Assembly: GCA_035222895.1 (NCBI GenBank)
Contig: JAVYIG010002536.1
Location: forward strand, 177,639 to 241,638
Origin: Strongylocentrotus droebachiensis
Taxonomy: Eukaryota > Echinodermata > Echinoidea > Camarodonta > Strongylocentrotidae
Reading direction: 5' to 3'
DNA length: 64,000 bases
Below the pieces are notes generated by a model. The model saw nothing but the letters and a program-made list of their open reading frames with translations. It was not told the DNA's origin and made no database searches. Made by a program: the position numbers and the translations under genes. This document shows, piece after piece, positions 26,201 through 33,600 of this stretch (within the stretch, counting starts at the first letter, position 1; every line of letters begins with the position of its first letter).

Positions 26201-28251
26201 GTTTCATTAAATTATTAGAGAAAGAAGATGATTCCTTGTAGGCCTACCGTTCTCGACTCTTAATCCTTGTCTGAATTCAGTCCCCCCCCCCCCCCCTCCC
26301 CCGCGCAAAGGGCGGAAGCTTTGACGTTTTATTGAATTATTACAGAAAGGAGACGATTCTTTGTACCATTCTCGACTCTTATTCCTTGTCTGAATTCCGT
26401 TTCCTCCCGCGCGAAGCGCGGAATCTTTCACCTTTCATAGTTTAATGAAATTATTGGAGAAAGAAGATGATTCGTTGTTCCATTCTCGACTCTTAATCCT
26501 GGTCTGAATTCAGTTTTCCCCCTCCCACGTAAAGCGCGGAAGCTAAACGTTTCATTAAATTATTAGAGAAAGAAGATGATTCCTTGTAGGCCTACCGTTC
26601 TCGACTCTTCATCCTTGTCTGAATTTAGTTCACGCCCCCCCCCGCCCCCCTCCCCCTTTTTCAAATGTATCACTAAAGAGTGATGACCTTTGTAGCGCAG
26701 GGGCTGTTCAGCGGCTCGAGATTTTATGCGACCGGCCCCCTATATTTAATAACGTTTCCCAAGCCTTCTGGAATGACCCCCAATTAAATCTCCCGATTGC
26801 AGTTTTTCCTTTATTTGTCGTTACTGTCACTTAGCGCCATTTCCTTGTCTTTCCCCCTTTCTCACGCGACTTTTATCTCCCCCCCCCCCCATCCACTCAG
26901 TGTTATCTAGGGTACGCGCATGCATGTTCCCTCTGAAAGCACCCTCTAAAGTAACCCTCTAAAGTTAGTACGGGCCGGATTTTTGTGTATTACGGGCCGG
27001 ACTTTGTTGCGTGAAAAAGTACCGCTTTACCAGAGATTTGTGGAACACAAATTCGGTCCCTCCGACCCCAGAGTGGGAGGGGGGATGGTGGGCTTTCATT
27101 TTTTCTTTTCTCCCTTTTCCCCCCTCTCTCTGTTTCTTTTCTCTTCTTTTTTTCTCTCTTCTCATTTCTTTTCTCTTCTCCTTTCTTTTTTTCTCTTCCT
27201 TTCTTTCTCTATTTTCCTTCCCTTGTTTTTTGCGCCGCCAATAGGGGGGCCGCGGCCGTTTCGGCCCCCCTCCCTTGGATCCGCCACTGGAATACATTCC
27301 TCTCTAATCTTGATCTCCTTGGTTGCTTTCGAAGACGAAATACTTGATGCATGGCTGATCGTCAACCAAACGGAGTTAAGTCTTTTGTCATCTCTGTTTG
27401 TTGCTACGGCAGGCAGTCAGTGAAAAGGAATTATTGTTTAATCAAGTTATGGAAATGCAAGCATTACTTTAAACGAACAGAACTTTGTTATTCCTGGATT
27501 ATTTTTCCTGATTGAGGTGTCATACGAAAGGGCAGAAGACTGAACTTTCTAGAAATTTGATTTTCTCTTTAAAATTCAGATACCGCCCGCCAAATGACTT
27601 TTTGGTACCCTCTCTTCAATTTTTTGTAAATCACTCATGCGTGAAATATGCATCATTTGAGTTGCACATTTGAATTGCATCAAATGAAATAAGAGGAACT
27701 AAGCTTTACATATATGTGTAATTTATTAATCATAATTGTGATTAAGTTATGATAAAACCTCGATAATTCTCGGTTTCGTTTTTTCTGGGTCCCAGGTTCG
27801 AACGTCGCTCGGTGCTTGCATCCTTGGACAAGGTGTCTTATCCACGTTTCTACCTCTCCACGCCCCCGTGTGTAATCAATGGGTACCCGGCAATGCCGAG
27901 GGATTAATAATTGTCGAGCCCGCACTAAGAGCATTATTTATGATGTGGCTACCTTGGCTGTTAAATTGGACCATTAAATCGCCGTTATACCCACTGTGTT
28001 GGGCAATTATAATTATATGGTCTTATGTTTATTATCTTTATTGACAATGTAAGTATAGTCTTCCGAATGAGATATAGTGATAGCCTCAATAAACGTGAAC
28101 AAAATGAATTCATAAGCAATTTCATGCTTTAAGAATAGAATAGTAGAAGCAGCCAGTAAGTTCAATACAAACCTGTTGTAGATGAAATATTCCATATTAG
28201 AGTCAGAGGCAGGAAAATCCTAAACCATCCAAGTACTGAATCCCCAAACAT
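1613..28251 (-). CDS. Gene A: Tie-like receptor ectodomain (5' part of gene; continues past the left edge)
   Basis: Twelve minus-strand exons join in frame: 28251-28173, 23771-23466, 21714-21439, 20798-20664, 18959-18798, 18516-18382, 17838-17680, 16573-16445, 6568-6275, 4182-3883, 2308-2238, 1841-1613. They sum to 2,275 nt (758 codons plus 1 nt, phase 1), so more exons must follow to the left. Module order is signal peptide (1-26), Ig (27-128), Ig (129-220), five EGF-like (220-460), Ig (460-558), FN3 (558-658), FN3 (658-758). This order and the EGF motifs are those of Tie/Tek receptors, single-pass surface receptors with two N-terminal Ig domains, EGF repeats, a third Ig and three FN3 repeats. 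The cytoplasmic part is not in the window, so it may be a kinase (true Tie) or a phosphatase like its neighbour. Splice sites are mostly canonical; no in-frame stops were seen in these exons. Exon edges are predicted by eye, without transcript support. Confidence 0.82.
2309..3882. other. Gene A intron 10, nothing coding seen
   Basis: AT-rich. Around 3214-3450 a loose repeat of the words AATTTGAATGA and TTGAATGACA suggests an old minisatellite. Near 2465-2505 a TAAGCGCTTTATAAAGCACC hairpin resembles the core of SINE tails found elsewhere in the window. Confidence 0.5.
3883..4182 (-). CDS. Gene A exon 10: first fibronectin type III domain
   Basis: 300-bp phase 1-1 exon, acceptor GTTCAG|TT, donor GGAA|GTAAGT. 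FN3 features: L-Q-W-N-A-W (B strand W), D-P-P-L-V-G-Y-D-V-F-V (C strand), L-T-P-D-T-E-Y-M-F-R-V-A-A-V (F strand L-x-P-x-T-x-Y). The turn R-E-G-T-G-G-T-G-P resembles the R-R-G-E-G-G-E-G turn of Tie2 FN3-1, as remembered. Gene B's single FN3 exon (50350-49988) shares the D-G-P-I-V-G-Y and R-D-G-I-N-G-E-G signatures. Confidence 0.84.
4210..4376. mobile_element. Foldback (hairpin) element
   Basis: Near-perfect inverted repeat with arms of about 80 bp: AGTATTAATGACTGCTTTGA at 4212 pairs with its complement ending near 4373. The loop is a short GC-rich piece (GAGGCGTGCC). Confidence 0.8.
4422..4500 (-). repeat. tRNA-like sequence (Leu/Ser type), probable SINE head or tRNA pseudogene
   Basis: On the minus strand: GTAGCCGAGCGGGTTAAGGC (A box region) and AGAGTTCGAATCTC (B box), 40-50 bases apart, as in tRNAs with a long variable arm. 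The acceptor stem does not close cleanly, and it lies between foldback elements, so a functional tRNA gene is doubtful. Confidence 0.5.
5280..5425. mobile_element. Foldback element with GGGGCTGCGCCCC centre
   Basis: Inverted repeat with arms of about 50-60 bases: GAGGTACTGGTAAAAACTAT at 5300 pairs with ATAGTTTTAACCCGAACCTC ending near 5424; inner arms GACTCCAAAAGTACCATTTG and CAAATAGTACTATTGGAGTC. TGCAGGATATAAA just before and TATATCCTGCATCAA at 4948 suggest a larger element from about 4800. Confidence 0.7.
5885..6060 (+). repeat. Imperfect TTG/GTT microsatellite
   Basis: Runs of TTGTTG and GTTGTT with scattered changes. The long frames on both strands here (poly-Val/Leu and poly-Thr) come from the repeat. 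Confidence 0.8.
6275..6568 (-). CDS. Gene A exon 9: third Ig-like domain
   Basis: 294-bp phase 1-1 exon, acceptor TGACAG|AA, donor TATG|GTGAGC. About 98 residues with V-Y-P-L-E-Y-G-E-Y-V-C-Y-L-I-F near the end, an Ig F-strand (E-Y-G-x-Y-x-C). The early cysteine is not obvious. It sits between the EGF block and the FN3 repeats, the place of Ig3 in Tie receptors, and matches in position and length the gene B exon 51117-50836 (282 bp; P-I-Y-C-F-I-G-V near the end). Confidence 0.72.
6955..9885. mobile_element. Possible composite DNA element with ACACCAGGG-type ends
   Basis: Left end near 6975-7020 (GGTGTTATTTAACACCAGGG) and right end near 9840-9885 (TACACCCTGGTTTTTTACAG) are inverted relative to each other, and both ends carry several ACACCA/TGGTGT words (7000-7110, 9745-9870). 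They could bound one element or be two separate MITEs. Internal DNA includes the RNase H fragment. Confidence 0.45.
7395..7850 (-). pseudogene. RNase H domain fragment of a non-LTR retrotransposon
   Basis: Minus-strand translation with one or two frameshifts gives Y-T-D-G-Y-K, A-A-F-Y-I-P-K-F, M-T-A-E-L-T-A-I-I-L-A-L-Q-W, V-V-I-L-S-D-S-M-S-A-L, F-E-W-I-P-A-H-C-D-L-L-G-N-E-R-A-D-S-L-A-K. These are the four acidic blocks (D, E, D, D) of RNase HI as found at the C-terminus of I-type and related LINEs. A TAG replaces the residue after S-A-L. No reverse transcriptase was recognised nearby. Confidence 0.8.
10448..10845. repeat. Foldback minisatellite of GGACAACTACCCCC units
   Basis: The left half (10448-10705) is a tandem array of about 15-18-bp units like GGACAACTACCCCC; the right half (10705-10845) is the same unit in reverse complement (GGGGGTAGTTGTCC). 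The outer ends also pair (GGATAACCACCCCCAGTCAA with TTGACTGGGGGTGGTTATCC), so the whole block is one large hairpin. Confidence 0.85.
10925..11290 (-). mobile_element. tRNA-derived SINE (minus orientation)
   Basis: Head at 11290-11225: TGGCTCAGTCGGTAAAGCAT (A box) and TCGGTTTCGAATCAC (B box). Body downstream includes CTCGGATAGGACATTAAATG and GGGGGAACCCCGGTGTAGTT, words I recognise from common echinoderm SINEs. Confidence 0.7.
12013..12580. mobile_element. MITE with 16-bp TIR TTAAAGGGATAGTTGA
   Basis: TTAAAGGGATAGTTGA at 12013 and its exact reverse complement TCAACTATCCCTTTAA ending at 12580 bound a 568-bp non-coding element. A 290-bp partial copy in the other orientation lies at 24028-24316. 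Confidence 0.82.
12618..15960. repeat. Tandem duplication of a 1.5-1.8 kb non-coding unit
   Basis: The word GAAATGCAATCGTGTCACAA appears at 12618 and 14425. Segments 13320-14420 and 14860-15960 match at an offset of about 1,542, including two near-identical 74-codon frames (13717 and 15259) that have no known motif and look incidental. The first copy has about 265 extra bases. Confidence 0.82.
15965..16080 (+). repeat. Direct repeat of a 57-bp unit, two copies
   Basis: AATTAATGGGGCAGAATGTG... AATGACGAAGGTTCGTCATT occurs twice back to back; each unit ends in the palindrome AATGACGAA/TTCGTCATT. Confidence 0.8.
16213..16418. mobile_element. Foldback element with 84-bp arms, next to an exon
   Basis: Arm 16213-16296 pairs with 16335-16418 over almost its full length (ACAGTTCCTCAGGTAGACAA with TTGTCTACTTGAGGAACTGT), with a loop of about 38 bases. 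It starts about 26 bases inside the intron after gene A exon 8. Confidence 0.88.
16445..16573 (-). CDS. Gene A exon 8: EGF-like 5
   Basis: 129-bp phase 1-1 exon, acceptor TTTCAG|AG, donor CAAC|GTGATT. Encodes E-C-E-G-S-T-F-G-L-D-C, C-H-C-A-P-E-A-C, G-Q-C-I-A-I-W-F-G-P-Y-C. The donor is the weakest in the gene. An 84-bp-arm inverted repeat (16213-16418) begins only about 26 bases into the intron. The next exon is almost 10 kb away at 6568. Confidence 0.78.
16769..17056. mobile_element. MITE with TIR of about 70 bp (GTGTTTCACGAAGACTAAGA)
   Basis: GGGGGTGTTTCACGAAGACT at the left and its complement AGTCTTCGTGAAACACTCCC at the right, with similar arms about 70 bases long and an AT-rich centre. 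Confidence 0.85.
17680..17838 (-). CDS. Gene A exon 7: EGF-like 4
   Basis: 159-bp phase 1-1 exon, acceptor CCCCAG|TT, donor CGAG|GTAAAA. Encodes G-Y-Y-G-S-H-C, K-C-H-C-L-N, a longer second half (K-C-A-L-G-Y-K-V) and a last C. The lengthened second half is shared with gene B exon 54517-54347 (G-Y-F-G-S-N-C, K-C-N-C-M-N, R-C-D-L-G-Y-V), so the two exons are one-to-one paralogs. Confidence 0.83.
18382..18516 (-). CDS. Gene A exon 6: EGF-like 3
   Basis: 135-bp phase 1-1 exon, acceptor TTACAG|TA, donor CAAA|GTAAGT. Cysteine pattern C-T-S-G-T-Y-G-P-G-C, C-H-C-A-G-G, G-I-C-T-G-G-C, G-W-S-G-G-N-C is a standard EGF-like module with the G-Y-G-x-x-C start seen in Tie, MEGF and laminin-type repeats. Aligns in order with gene B exon 55057-54926 (C-H-C-T, G-G-C-P-G-D-C, G-W-S-G-S-A-C). 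Confidence 0.84.
18798..18959 (-). CDS. Gene A exon 5: EGF-like 2 (C-L-P-D-P-Y-G-C module)
   Basis: 162-bp phase 1-1 exon, acceptor TTTCAG|TT, donor ACAC|GTAAGT. It encodes F-G-L-T-C-E-F-Q-C, then F-C-L-P-D-P-Y-G-C-S-C and a final C. The stretch F-C-L-P-D-P-Y-G-C-S-C is, from memory of the family, a hallmark of the second EGF repeat of Tie1/Tie2, which is the strongest single piece of evidence for Tie ancestry. The gene B counterpart is 55730-55581 (I-C-L-P-D-P-Y-G-C-T-C). Confidence 0.86.
18960..20663. other. Gene A intron between EGF-like 1 and EGF-like 2
   Basis: AT-rich. Contains one MITE at 20217-20616 with TIR AAAGTTGAGTTCTGG / CCAGAACTCAACCTT. A second partial copy of it lies at 59376-59560. 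The minus-strand frame at 19856-20119 has no recognised motif. Nothing else seen. Confidence 0.55.
20664..20798 (-). CDS. Gene A exon 4: EGF-like 1
   Basis: 135-bp phase 1-1 exon, acceptor ATCAG|AA, donor GAAA|GTAAGT. Motifs E-C-P-A-G-K-W, C-Y-N-G-G-V-C and C-I-C-P-N mark a laminin/Tie-type EGF module of eight cysteines. The paralogous exon in gene B is 56683-56549, with C-Y-N-G-G-V-C in full. This is the module that most resembles the first EGF repeat of vertebrate Tie2 (ECP-G-W at the start, CICPPG near the end). Confidence 0.85.
21439..21714 (-). CDS. Gene A exon 3: second Ig-like domain
   Basis: 276-bp phase 1-1 exon with acceptor AACAG|CT and donor AGAG|GTACAT. The product has an Ig fold pattern without the usual cysteine pair: a W-M-K-D-G C-strand, then S-D-Q-G-I-Y-E-I, the F-strand D-x-G-x-Y signature with the cysteine replaced, then L-Y-R-L-I-V-R-G. 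Gene B's counterpart (57627-57346) has the same features (S-D-A-G-V-Y-V, F-I-R-L-I-V-K-G) and also lacks the cysteines. Loss of the disulfide in both paralogs implies it was absent in their ancestor. Confidence 0.75.
21715..23465. other. Gene A intron between the two Ig exons, nothing seen
   Basis: AT-rich with no long repeat, tRNA-like box or extra exon that I could support. Confidence 0.45.
23466..23771 (-). CDS. Gene A exon 2: first Ig-like domain
   Basis: 306-bp phase 1-1 exon with acceptor TTGCAG|GT and donor G|GTATTA. It encodes about 102 residues with two Ig-type cysteines: one after W-E-Y-Q-C and one in G-P-F-Y-C-E-A, typical B- and F-strand positions. It corresponds to the gene B exon 58310-57990, where the F-strand reads G-F-F-E-C-S-A. 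In Tie receptors the first two Ig domains sit at the membrane-distal tip and bind ligand; that role is family knowledge and not shown here. Confidence 0.75.
24028..24316. mobile_element. Partial copy of the TTAAAGGGATAGTTGA MITE (inverted)
   Basis: Matches 12020-12310 in reverse complement, e.g. GAAATACGACGTAAAAGGCG and CCGATTTTGATCAAACAAAG; ends at AGAACTCAACTA, lacking the outer CCCTTTAA. Confidence 0.8.
25297..26141 (-). mobile_element. Insertion with long inverted terminal repeats, Penelope-like candidate
   Basis: Arms of about 115-120 bp (ACAGTAGGTTTGCGGTTGCA ... GGAGTGTAGTCCTGAAA) are inverted at the two ends. AGAAGACGATTT flanks both sides (25285-25296, 26142-26153), read as a 12-bp target duplication, though the flanks are satellite DNA. 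The left end has about 45 extra bases before the arm. On the minus strand the interior encodes Pro-rich sequence (not a known domain), then a CTGATGAC ... GAAAC hammerhead-like core. The class is inferred. Confidence 0.5.
25497..25560 (-). ncRNA. Hammerhead-ribozyme-like motif
   Basis: Minus strand: CTGATGA, then C, then a helix GGATAG/CTGTTC with loop TCAAC, then GAAAC, GTC and GAG that can pair with CTC before CTGATGA. This fits a type I hammerhead with minimal stem III, as reported for Penelope-like elements, except for one extra C before helix II. Activity is unproven. Confidence 0.35.
27300..27790. mobile_element. Half copy of the 60.7-61.6 kb palindromic element
   Basis: Shares with the right arm at 61140-61590: AACGGAGTTAAGTCTTTTGT, ACAGAACTTTGTTATTCCTG, CAGATACCGCCCGC, ATCACTCATGCGTGAAATAT and the end CTCGGTTTCGTTTTTTCTGG. 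The left arm is absent. Confidence 0.85.
27793..28016 (+). mobile_element. SINE fragment
   Basis: CCAGGTTCGAACGTCGC (B box) followed by CCTTGGACAAGGTGTCTTAT and AATGGGTACCCGGCAATGCC; the body resembles the SINE at 42715-42985 (GGCAAGACATTGATCT, AATGGGTACCTGGCAG). The 5' part with the A box is missing. Confidence 0.65.
28173..28251 (-). CDS. Gene A exon 1: start codon and signal peptide
   Basis: ATG at 28251-28249 (A at -3) opens a 26-residue reading frame: a short N-terminus (MFGDSVLGW), a hydrophobic core (IFLPLTLIW) and small/polar residues (NISSTT) suited to signal peptidase cleavage. The exon ends CAG|GTTTGT at 28173 in phase 1, which matches the phase-1 acceptor of the first Ig exon at 23771; the junction codes for Gly. 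It is too short to show up in an ORF scan. The intron that follows is 4.4 kb. No clear TATA box was seen upstream (28252-28500). The reading is an inference from signal-peptide character plus phase match. Confidence 0.7.
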
Positions 28252-29108
28252 TTTCAATATCACAGAAACACAGAAACTGAAAGAGTATGATGCAGTTCAT
28301 CTATTTCCTTCTATGTTCATTGCAAACAAGATTGCGCTTGAAGTTATATCCATTAACACAACTAATCAGAGGGTGCTGGTACGTAAATGTATGAGAGCTA
28401 CTGGGTTATGATGAGATGTACCGCGCAAAGTGAAATAAATCATAGTTTCGATGATACACCTGTACGTATGTGGTGAAACGGTAATAGGTTTCTCTTTGTG
28501 AATCAGTCAGGTGAAACGTGGACAAAGGGACACCAGAACAGACTGTTCTGATCATCAGAAAATTCCTCAATCAAGGTCATATTTGCCAGTCTGATATTTG
28601 CACACCATGACGAAGGAAAGCCGAGTATAGGACTTATTTGTACGAAGTTACTTCCGCTTTCCATGCTCATCGTTTTCTAAAAGGGTGCTCATGAAGTGAA
28701 ACCCCAACATCGACAGCTGAAGTACCATCAACCTGTAAGAACCAGGGGCGGATCTTGGCGGCCAAGTGAAAAGAAGAAAAAAAGAAGAAAAAGGGTAAAA
28801 CAGCGCGATTTTTGGAAAATCCTGGATCCGCCACTGGGTCAACCCCTCCCCCCCCCCCCCCCCACCCCCTTGGCAAAAAGCTAGATCCACCCCTGATAAC
28901 GATGATTGATACTTTGAATGTTACTATCCATGTCTATAAAATGAGTATCAAAGTGCAGATTCCATCATACTGCGTAACTATAGACTCATTTCGATTTCAT
29001 GATCAAAGATCTATTGCAAAGTTTAAGTCAATATCCATGGAAATGCTTTCTGTACCCTTTAGTACGGTCCAAGCATCTACACGTGATAGTAATTCTGCTT
29101 TCTTTTAA

Positions 29109-29799
29109 ACGATGCCACCTTCTTAAAATATTGGCCTAAGTCACATTTTGAAGAAAATTATATTTTTACACAAGTCATCTCTTTATTAATGAGTGTCTGT
29201 GTAATTAGGTTTTTACAGACGTGTATCAATCAGATGTAATTATTTACGTCTGGGGACCAACCTTTAACATCACCATCCGAAAGACGGAGGCTGTCCACCT
29301 TTCTATGGCATTATGTGCTGAATTGAACATATTCATGCTGCTTACACATAATGACCTAAGTCAAGCATGTGACTTAGGCCATTTTACTTTTGGGCCTACA
29401 TTGTTATATGTCAAGAAATGTGACTTGGATATCAATGAAGACGACTGAGAAACATGGGAAAACTTGTTTTAAATGAAAATGTGTTAACTTCCTTCAATTA
29501 TATTGTTTGTAGTAGGAATAAATGAAATGATCTGTTTTGCCTAAGTCAATACCCCAGGATTAATTCGACCTAAGTCAGGTGTAAACTTGCTTTGGTAAGT
29601 CACAGTTTACAAGTAATATAATCGTCTTATGAAACAGATTTGATAGACAGCATTATTTGTATTTCAATAGTCATATACCCCCAAACCTTTCTGTGTAAAA
29701 TGAGCAAAAACATATTATTAATTATATCATGTTTAGTTCAGTTTGCTCTGTTTTTCTCAAATCTTGAAAATATGACATTATTTTAAGAAGGTGACGATA
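29109..29799. mobile_element. MITE with TIR CACCTTCTTAAAATA
   Basis: CCACCTTCTTAAAATATTGG at 29115 and its complement (TATTTTAAGAAGGTGACGAT) ending near 29798. Inside, the word CCTAAGTCA (or TGACTTAGG) recurs about six times in both directions, e.g. 29142, 29353, 29371, 29540 and 29570. Confidence 0.75.
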
Positions 29800-30161
29800 T
29801 TTATACTTCAAGAAGAGTGCTCTTAACTCCTCGGTTGGTATCATTATAATTTATATAAACCCGAACCTGGGTATAAGACTACGTTTAACAAAAAGTAACG
29901 TAGACCTTAGACTAACTTCCTTGGACAAAAGCTTAAACCAATTGGTGTCGGGTTTTAATTTTAGTGAATACGGGACGAAGCTTCTAACCTTTGTGTCACT
30001 TCATATCAAAAAGAATATCCATGAATGTGGAAATAGACGGAAAAACAAAACATTCATCTATGGTATATTGATAATAACAAAAATATGAAGATAATACTAA
30101 TTATCCTAAATTCCATTGATACTTGTGTTGAAATGATTGCAAGTATTGTTCACTACAATCT

Positions 30162-30322
30162 GGGGCCCGTCTTGAAAAGTTGGGATTGATACAAATCAAT
30201 CGCCAGTCCTCCAATCAGTCTCAAGTTTTTAGTATCATATATCTTTAATATGTTCATAGCTGCGATTGATATCAATCGCAAATAAGTTGTGATTAATATT
30301 AACTCTATATAAGACGGGGCCC
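30162..30322. mobile_element. Short MITE, GGGCCCGTCTT ends
   Basis: Starts GGGGCCCGTCTTGAAAAGTT, ends ATATAAGACGGGGCCC; inner arms GATTGATACAAATCAATCGC and GCGATTGATATCAATCGC. A disrupted relative spans 32938-33970. Confidence 0.82.
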
Positions 30323-32819
30323 TGATGGTACTTGTTGAGGACTAGTAGTGAACTGTGAATGCAATAAGCTTAGTTGTTCGACTTAATAATATATCAATAT
30401 TGATCTATGAAGAACTGTATCAAATCTGGAATTCCAGGACAGTGTACCGCATTCTTTCCACAAGCAATTGTGTTGGTTGTTACGGATATAATAAGTGGCT
30501 ATAATAATTCTATGGACGGAAACCGTTTCTATTTCCTGCAATTAATCATATGGACCATGTAATAACATATTTACTGTATTACAAGAACTATAAGAATCGT
30601 GTTTATTTGCACTGTGTACATCTTATCATTGGGCATGTGCATTCATTGTACTGGTAGACATAAGAACACTTTACTGGGGTGGTCCCAACCTCATTTAAAG
30701 GGATGTCTGATCACAACTATTAAGAGGAAGGGGTCTCTTTGGGATTTCCCATGAAGAAGATTATTATAGTAAATGCTACATAAAGTGATTACACAACGAA
30801 TAAATAGGTTCTCAACTGTATTGCAAGAAAATTCTCATTTACCGCTTGTGTGTGTATAAACATTTTCAAGGTTTAATATGACGTTGTGATCTACTCTTCA
30901 TATTTTCTATTCATCATAACAGGAAGTTTCTTCCTATCCAAACAAAACTTCTAGACAGTTTGTTTTTACTATCACTCAGGGTGTCAACTGTACAAATAAA
31001 AATCAAATAAAAATAGATATTGTTTCTCACGGTCCCTTTGCATCAATCGCCTCGTGAACAGAACATAATAAAACTATTCAGTTGAGGTTTTGAGCTTGGC
31101 ATGACGTTTTTGTTTGTTATCTTACCTTTACCATTGTTAGTGATCGGCCAGGCGCTTGTTTGCCAACCGATTAATACACAATTCCATTGCCCTGGGTTTC
31201 GTAGGGAAAATCCCTTCTTAATCAAACACAGCACTGTACTTTTAACTGGGACTGAACTGTGATGCCCTTTTGAAAATGAAAAAATTATTTAGAAAAAAAT
31301 ACAATGCCATATGATTACTTTATCTCTCCTTTATTTGCTGGATGTGAATGTAGGAAGGAAATGTAATATGATTATCATGATAGGACACATAACGCTGATA
31401 GTTGCAGGAAGCATTTATGCGTAGCAGATAGCAATATCTCATTGGGCTATTAAACTTCGACGATGATGATATACACAATAACTTTATTTTGGGCCAACGT
31501 TAGTTGTCGCGTAAGCCCTAAGCCGCAATCTTCTATGATTAGCCATGCCCTCTAACCTAAATTAGTTGCTAAAATGGACGCTAAACCTACTACGAAACCA
31601 GAAAAGAACGTTCGACCACTTGAATAGCAATTTGTCCTACATATCACTGGCCATGGGCCCATGATACTTCTATCCGTGTCCCTCTAACTCTTCAAATCGT
31701 CTAGCTCTGCTTAGGACACAGGCATACAGACACAATTTCGCTACAGGGAATCACGCCTTTAGGCGGAATCTGAACTCTTTTTTTTTTGGTGTGGGAATTA
31801 CAGAAATGGTTTACTCGGCCACTTCCTGCCCAAATATGTGACTGTGCGGGCATTTCGCTACTTGGGTTTGAGGAGCTGTTTTTCCGAATATCGAAACTTT
31901 AAAAATTAAAAAATTAAAGAGGCTAGAGTATATCGAAACACCCCCCCCCCCCTCACCCCATCCACTTTGTACGCCCATGCTCATTAAAGAAGAAGTCCAC
32001 CCTGATAATTGTTAATAGATATAATAGAAGTAAAGAAAATGAAGATAAACAGGTCAGTGAAAGTTTGAGCAAAAACCGTTTGAAAATAAGAATTTTTGAA
32101 GGTGCGACTAATACAAAAACAAAGAAACAACTTGGTGATGTATCTAGCGAGCTATGTCCTCTCACATTTGTCATGTATTCACACATATATATATATATAT
32201 ATTCACTTAAAGAAGGTTTTAATCATACATTGACCTTAAATATAATTATTGCAAATATGATTTTATGCAAATCCTGTATGAAACAAATCTATTCCATTAT
32301 CAATTACTAAGAAACTGAAAGTTTATGAAATTTCTATGTACAGAGCAAATTGGGAAGGAGCTCGCACAGTTTTGTCAATTAATGTTTCACTGTTGACAAC
32401 TTCAACAAATTAAAACTTGTAATCGGATATTGGTGAACCTTCCACTTATTTGTTTCTCTCGTATTTCTGAATTCAGCGTTATATGGCAGTTAGTCAAATT
32501 TGACTATTATCACCAACTATATTTTTGTGTTACTCTATGTACCAGTGCACAAGTTTAATGTCAAAACAAGCTAGACTGACTGATGAGTCACCTCAATGAA
32601 ACTGTGTTAGAAGTCCATGGTTTGAAAGAGAAACACAATGTACGTGCATTGCATACATGAATAGTGCCTGTTTCGATTTCTTTCACAGAAATCAAGTTGA
32701 CCCGATTATTTCGGGATCGCTTGGTGGAATGTAAATACACTTCATTTATATGAACTTTGCGATTTCATAGAGAGCTCAATTAACCCTTTGTATCGATAGA
32801 TCCGTTTTACTTATTATAC

Positions 32820-33554
32820 CCCTCCCCCGTCTCTCTCTCTCTCTCTCTCTCTCCCTCTCTCTCCCTCTCTCTCTATCTCTCTCTTTCTCCGTCATTTTCT
32901 CTGGCTGTCTCTCTATGTCATTTTGTATGTCTGTATCCCTCTTATAAAGAGTTGCGTGTGATCCAAATCAATCGCAAGTCCCCCAATCATTAGCAAGTTT
33001 GCAGTCTCCTGAATCATTAATGAATGACTGAAAACCTGTTCTCACTATGTGCAATATCCATGCCTTCAATATTCATGTGTCTTCTTATTATTATCATTAC
33101 AATGATGAGTTCCCACTGCAGGATGTATGTACGAAGAAAATAGAGCAAAATTATTGAATGTAACTGTTTTTACTTGGAATAGCTCACACATCTATCATCA
33201 CTTTTTAAGTACAGCCAGTGTATGTGTATCATGAACTATGTGCAATTATCTCTGAATTCGGGTTTGCCCGTACTGTGGGTTGGGATTTCTTCTCGATCCT
33301 TCCCTTCCACCTCCCCCCCCCCCCCCCTCTCCCTCTCTCTCCCTCTACTCTGTCTCTCTCTCTCTCTACTCTTCTCTCTCTCTCTCTACTCTCTCTCTTT
33401 CTACTCTCTCTCTCTTTCTAATCTCTCTCTCTCTTTCTATTCTCTTTGTTTGTCTCTCTCTCTCTCTTTTATTTTCTCTCTTATATACTCCTCTTCCTCT
33501 CTCTTTATCTTCGTCTCTCGTTATTTCTCACTGTCTCTGTCTCTGTCTGTATGT

Positions 33555-33586
<32 letters not shown>

Positions 33587-33600
33587 ATGTCCCTCCGGCT
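32820..33600 (+). repeat. CT-rich microsatellites
   Basis: (CT)n and (CTCTCTCTA)n runs at 32825-32890 and 33315-33600, with C homopolymers. The three overlapping frames here are Ser/Leu/Pro low complexity and not genes. Confidence 0.9.

Larger units (their letters stand above)
25096..26680. repeat. Satellite block 1, about 105-bp unit (CGCGAAGCGCGGAAGCTTTG)
   Basis: Units combine CCCTCCCGCGCGAAGCGCGG, GTTTCATTAAATTATTAGAG, AAAGAAGACGATTCGTTGTA and TTCTCGACTCTTAATCCTTG. Copies near 25125, 25235, 26185, 26300, 26405 and 26525, interrupted at 25297-26141 by an insertion. Block 2 is at 52020-53030. Confidence 0.88.

Noticed and set aside
26965..27423. Frames of 110 and 146 codons in a C/T-rich stretch
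   Set aside because: Low-complexity Phe/Ser/Pro or Lys/Arg/Glu sequence from a pyrimidine tract.
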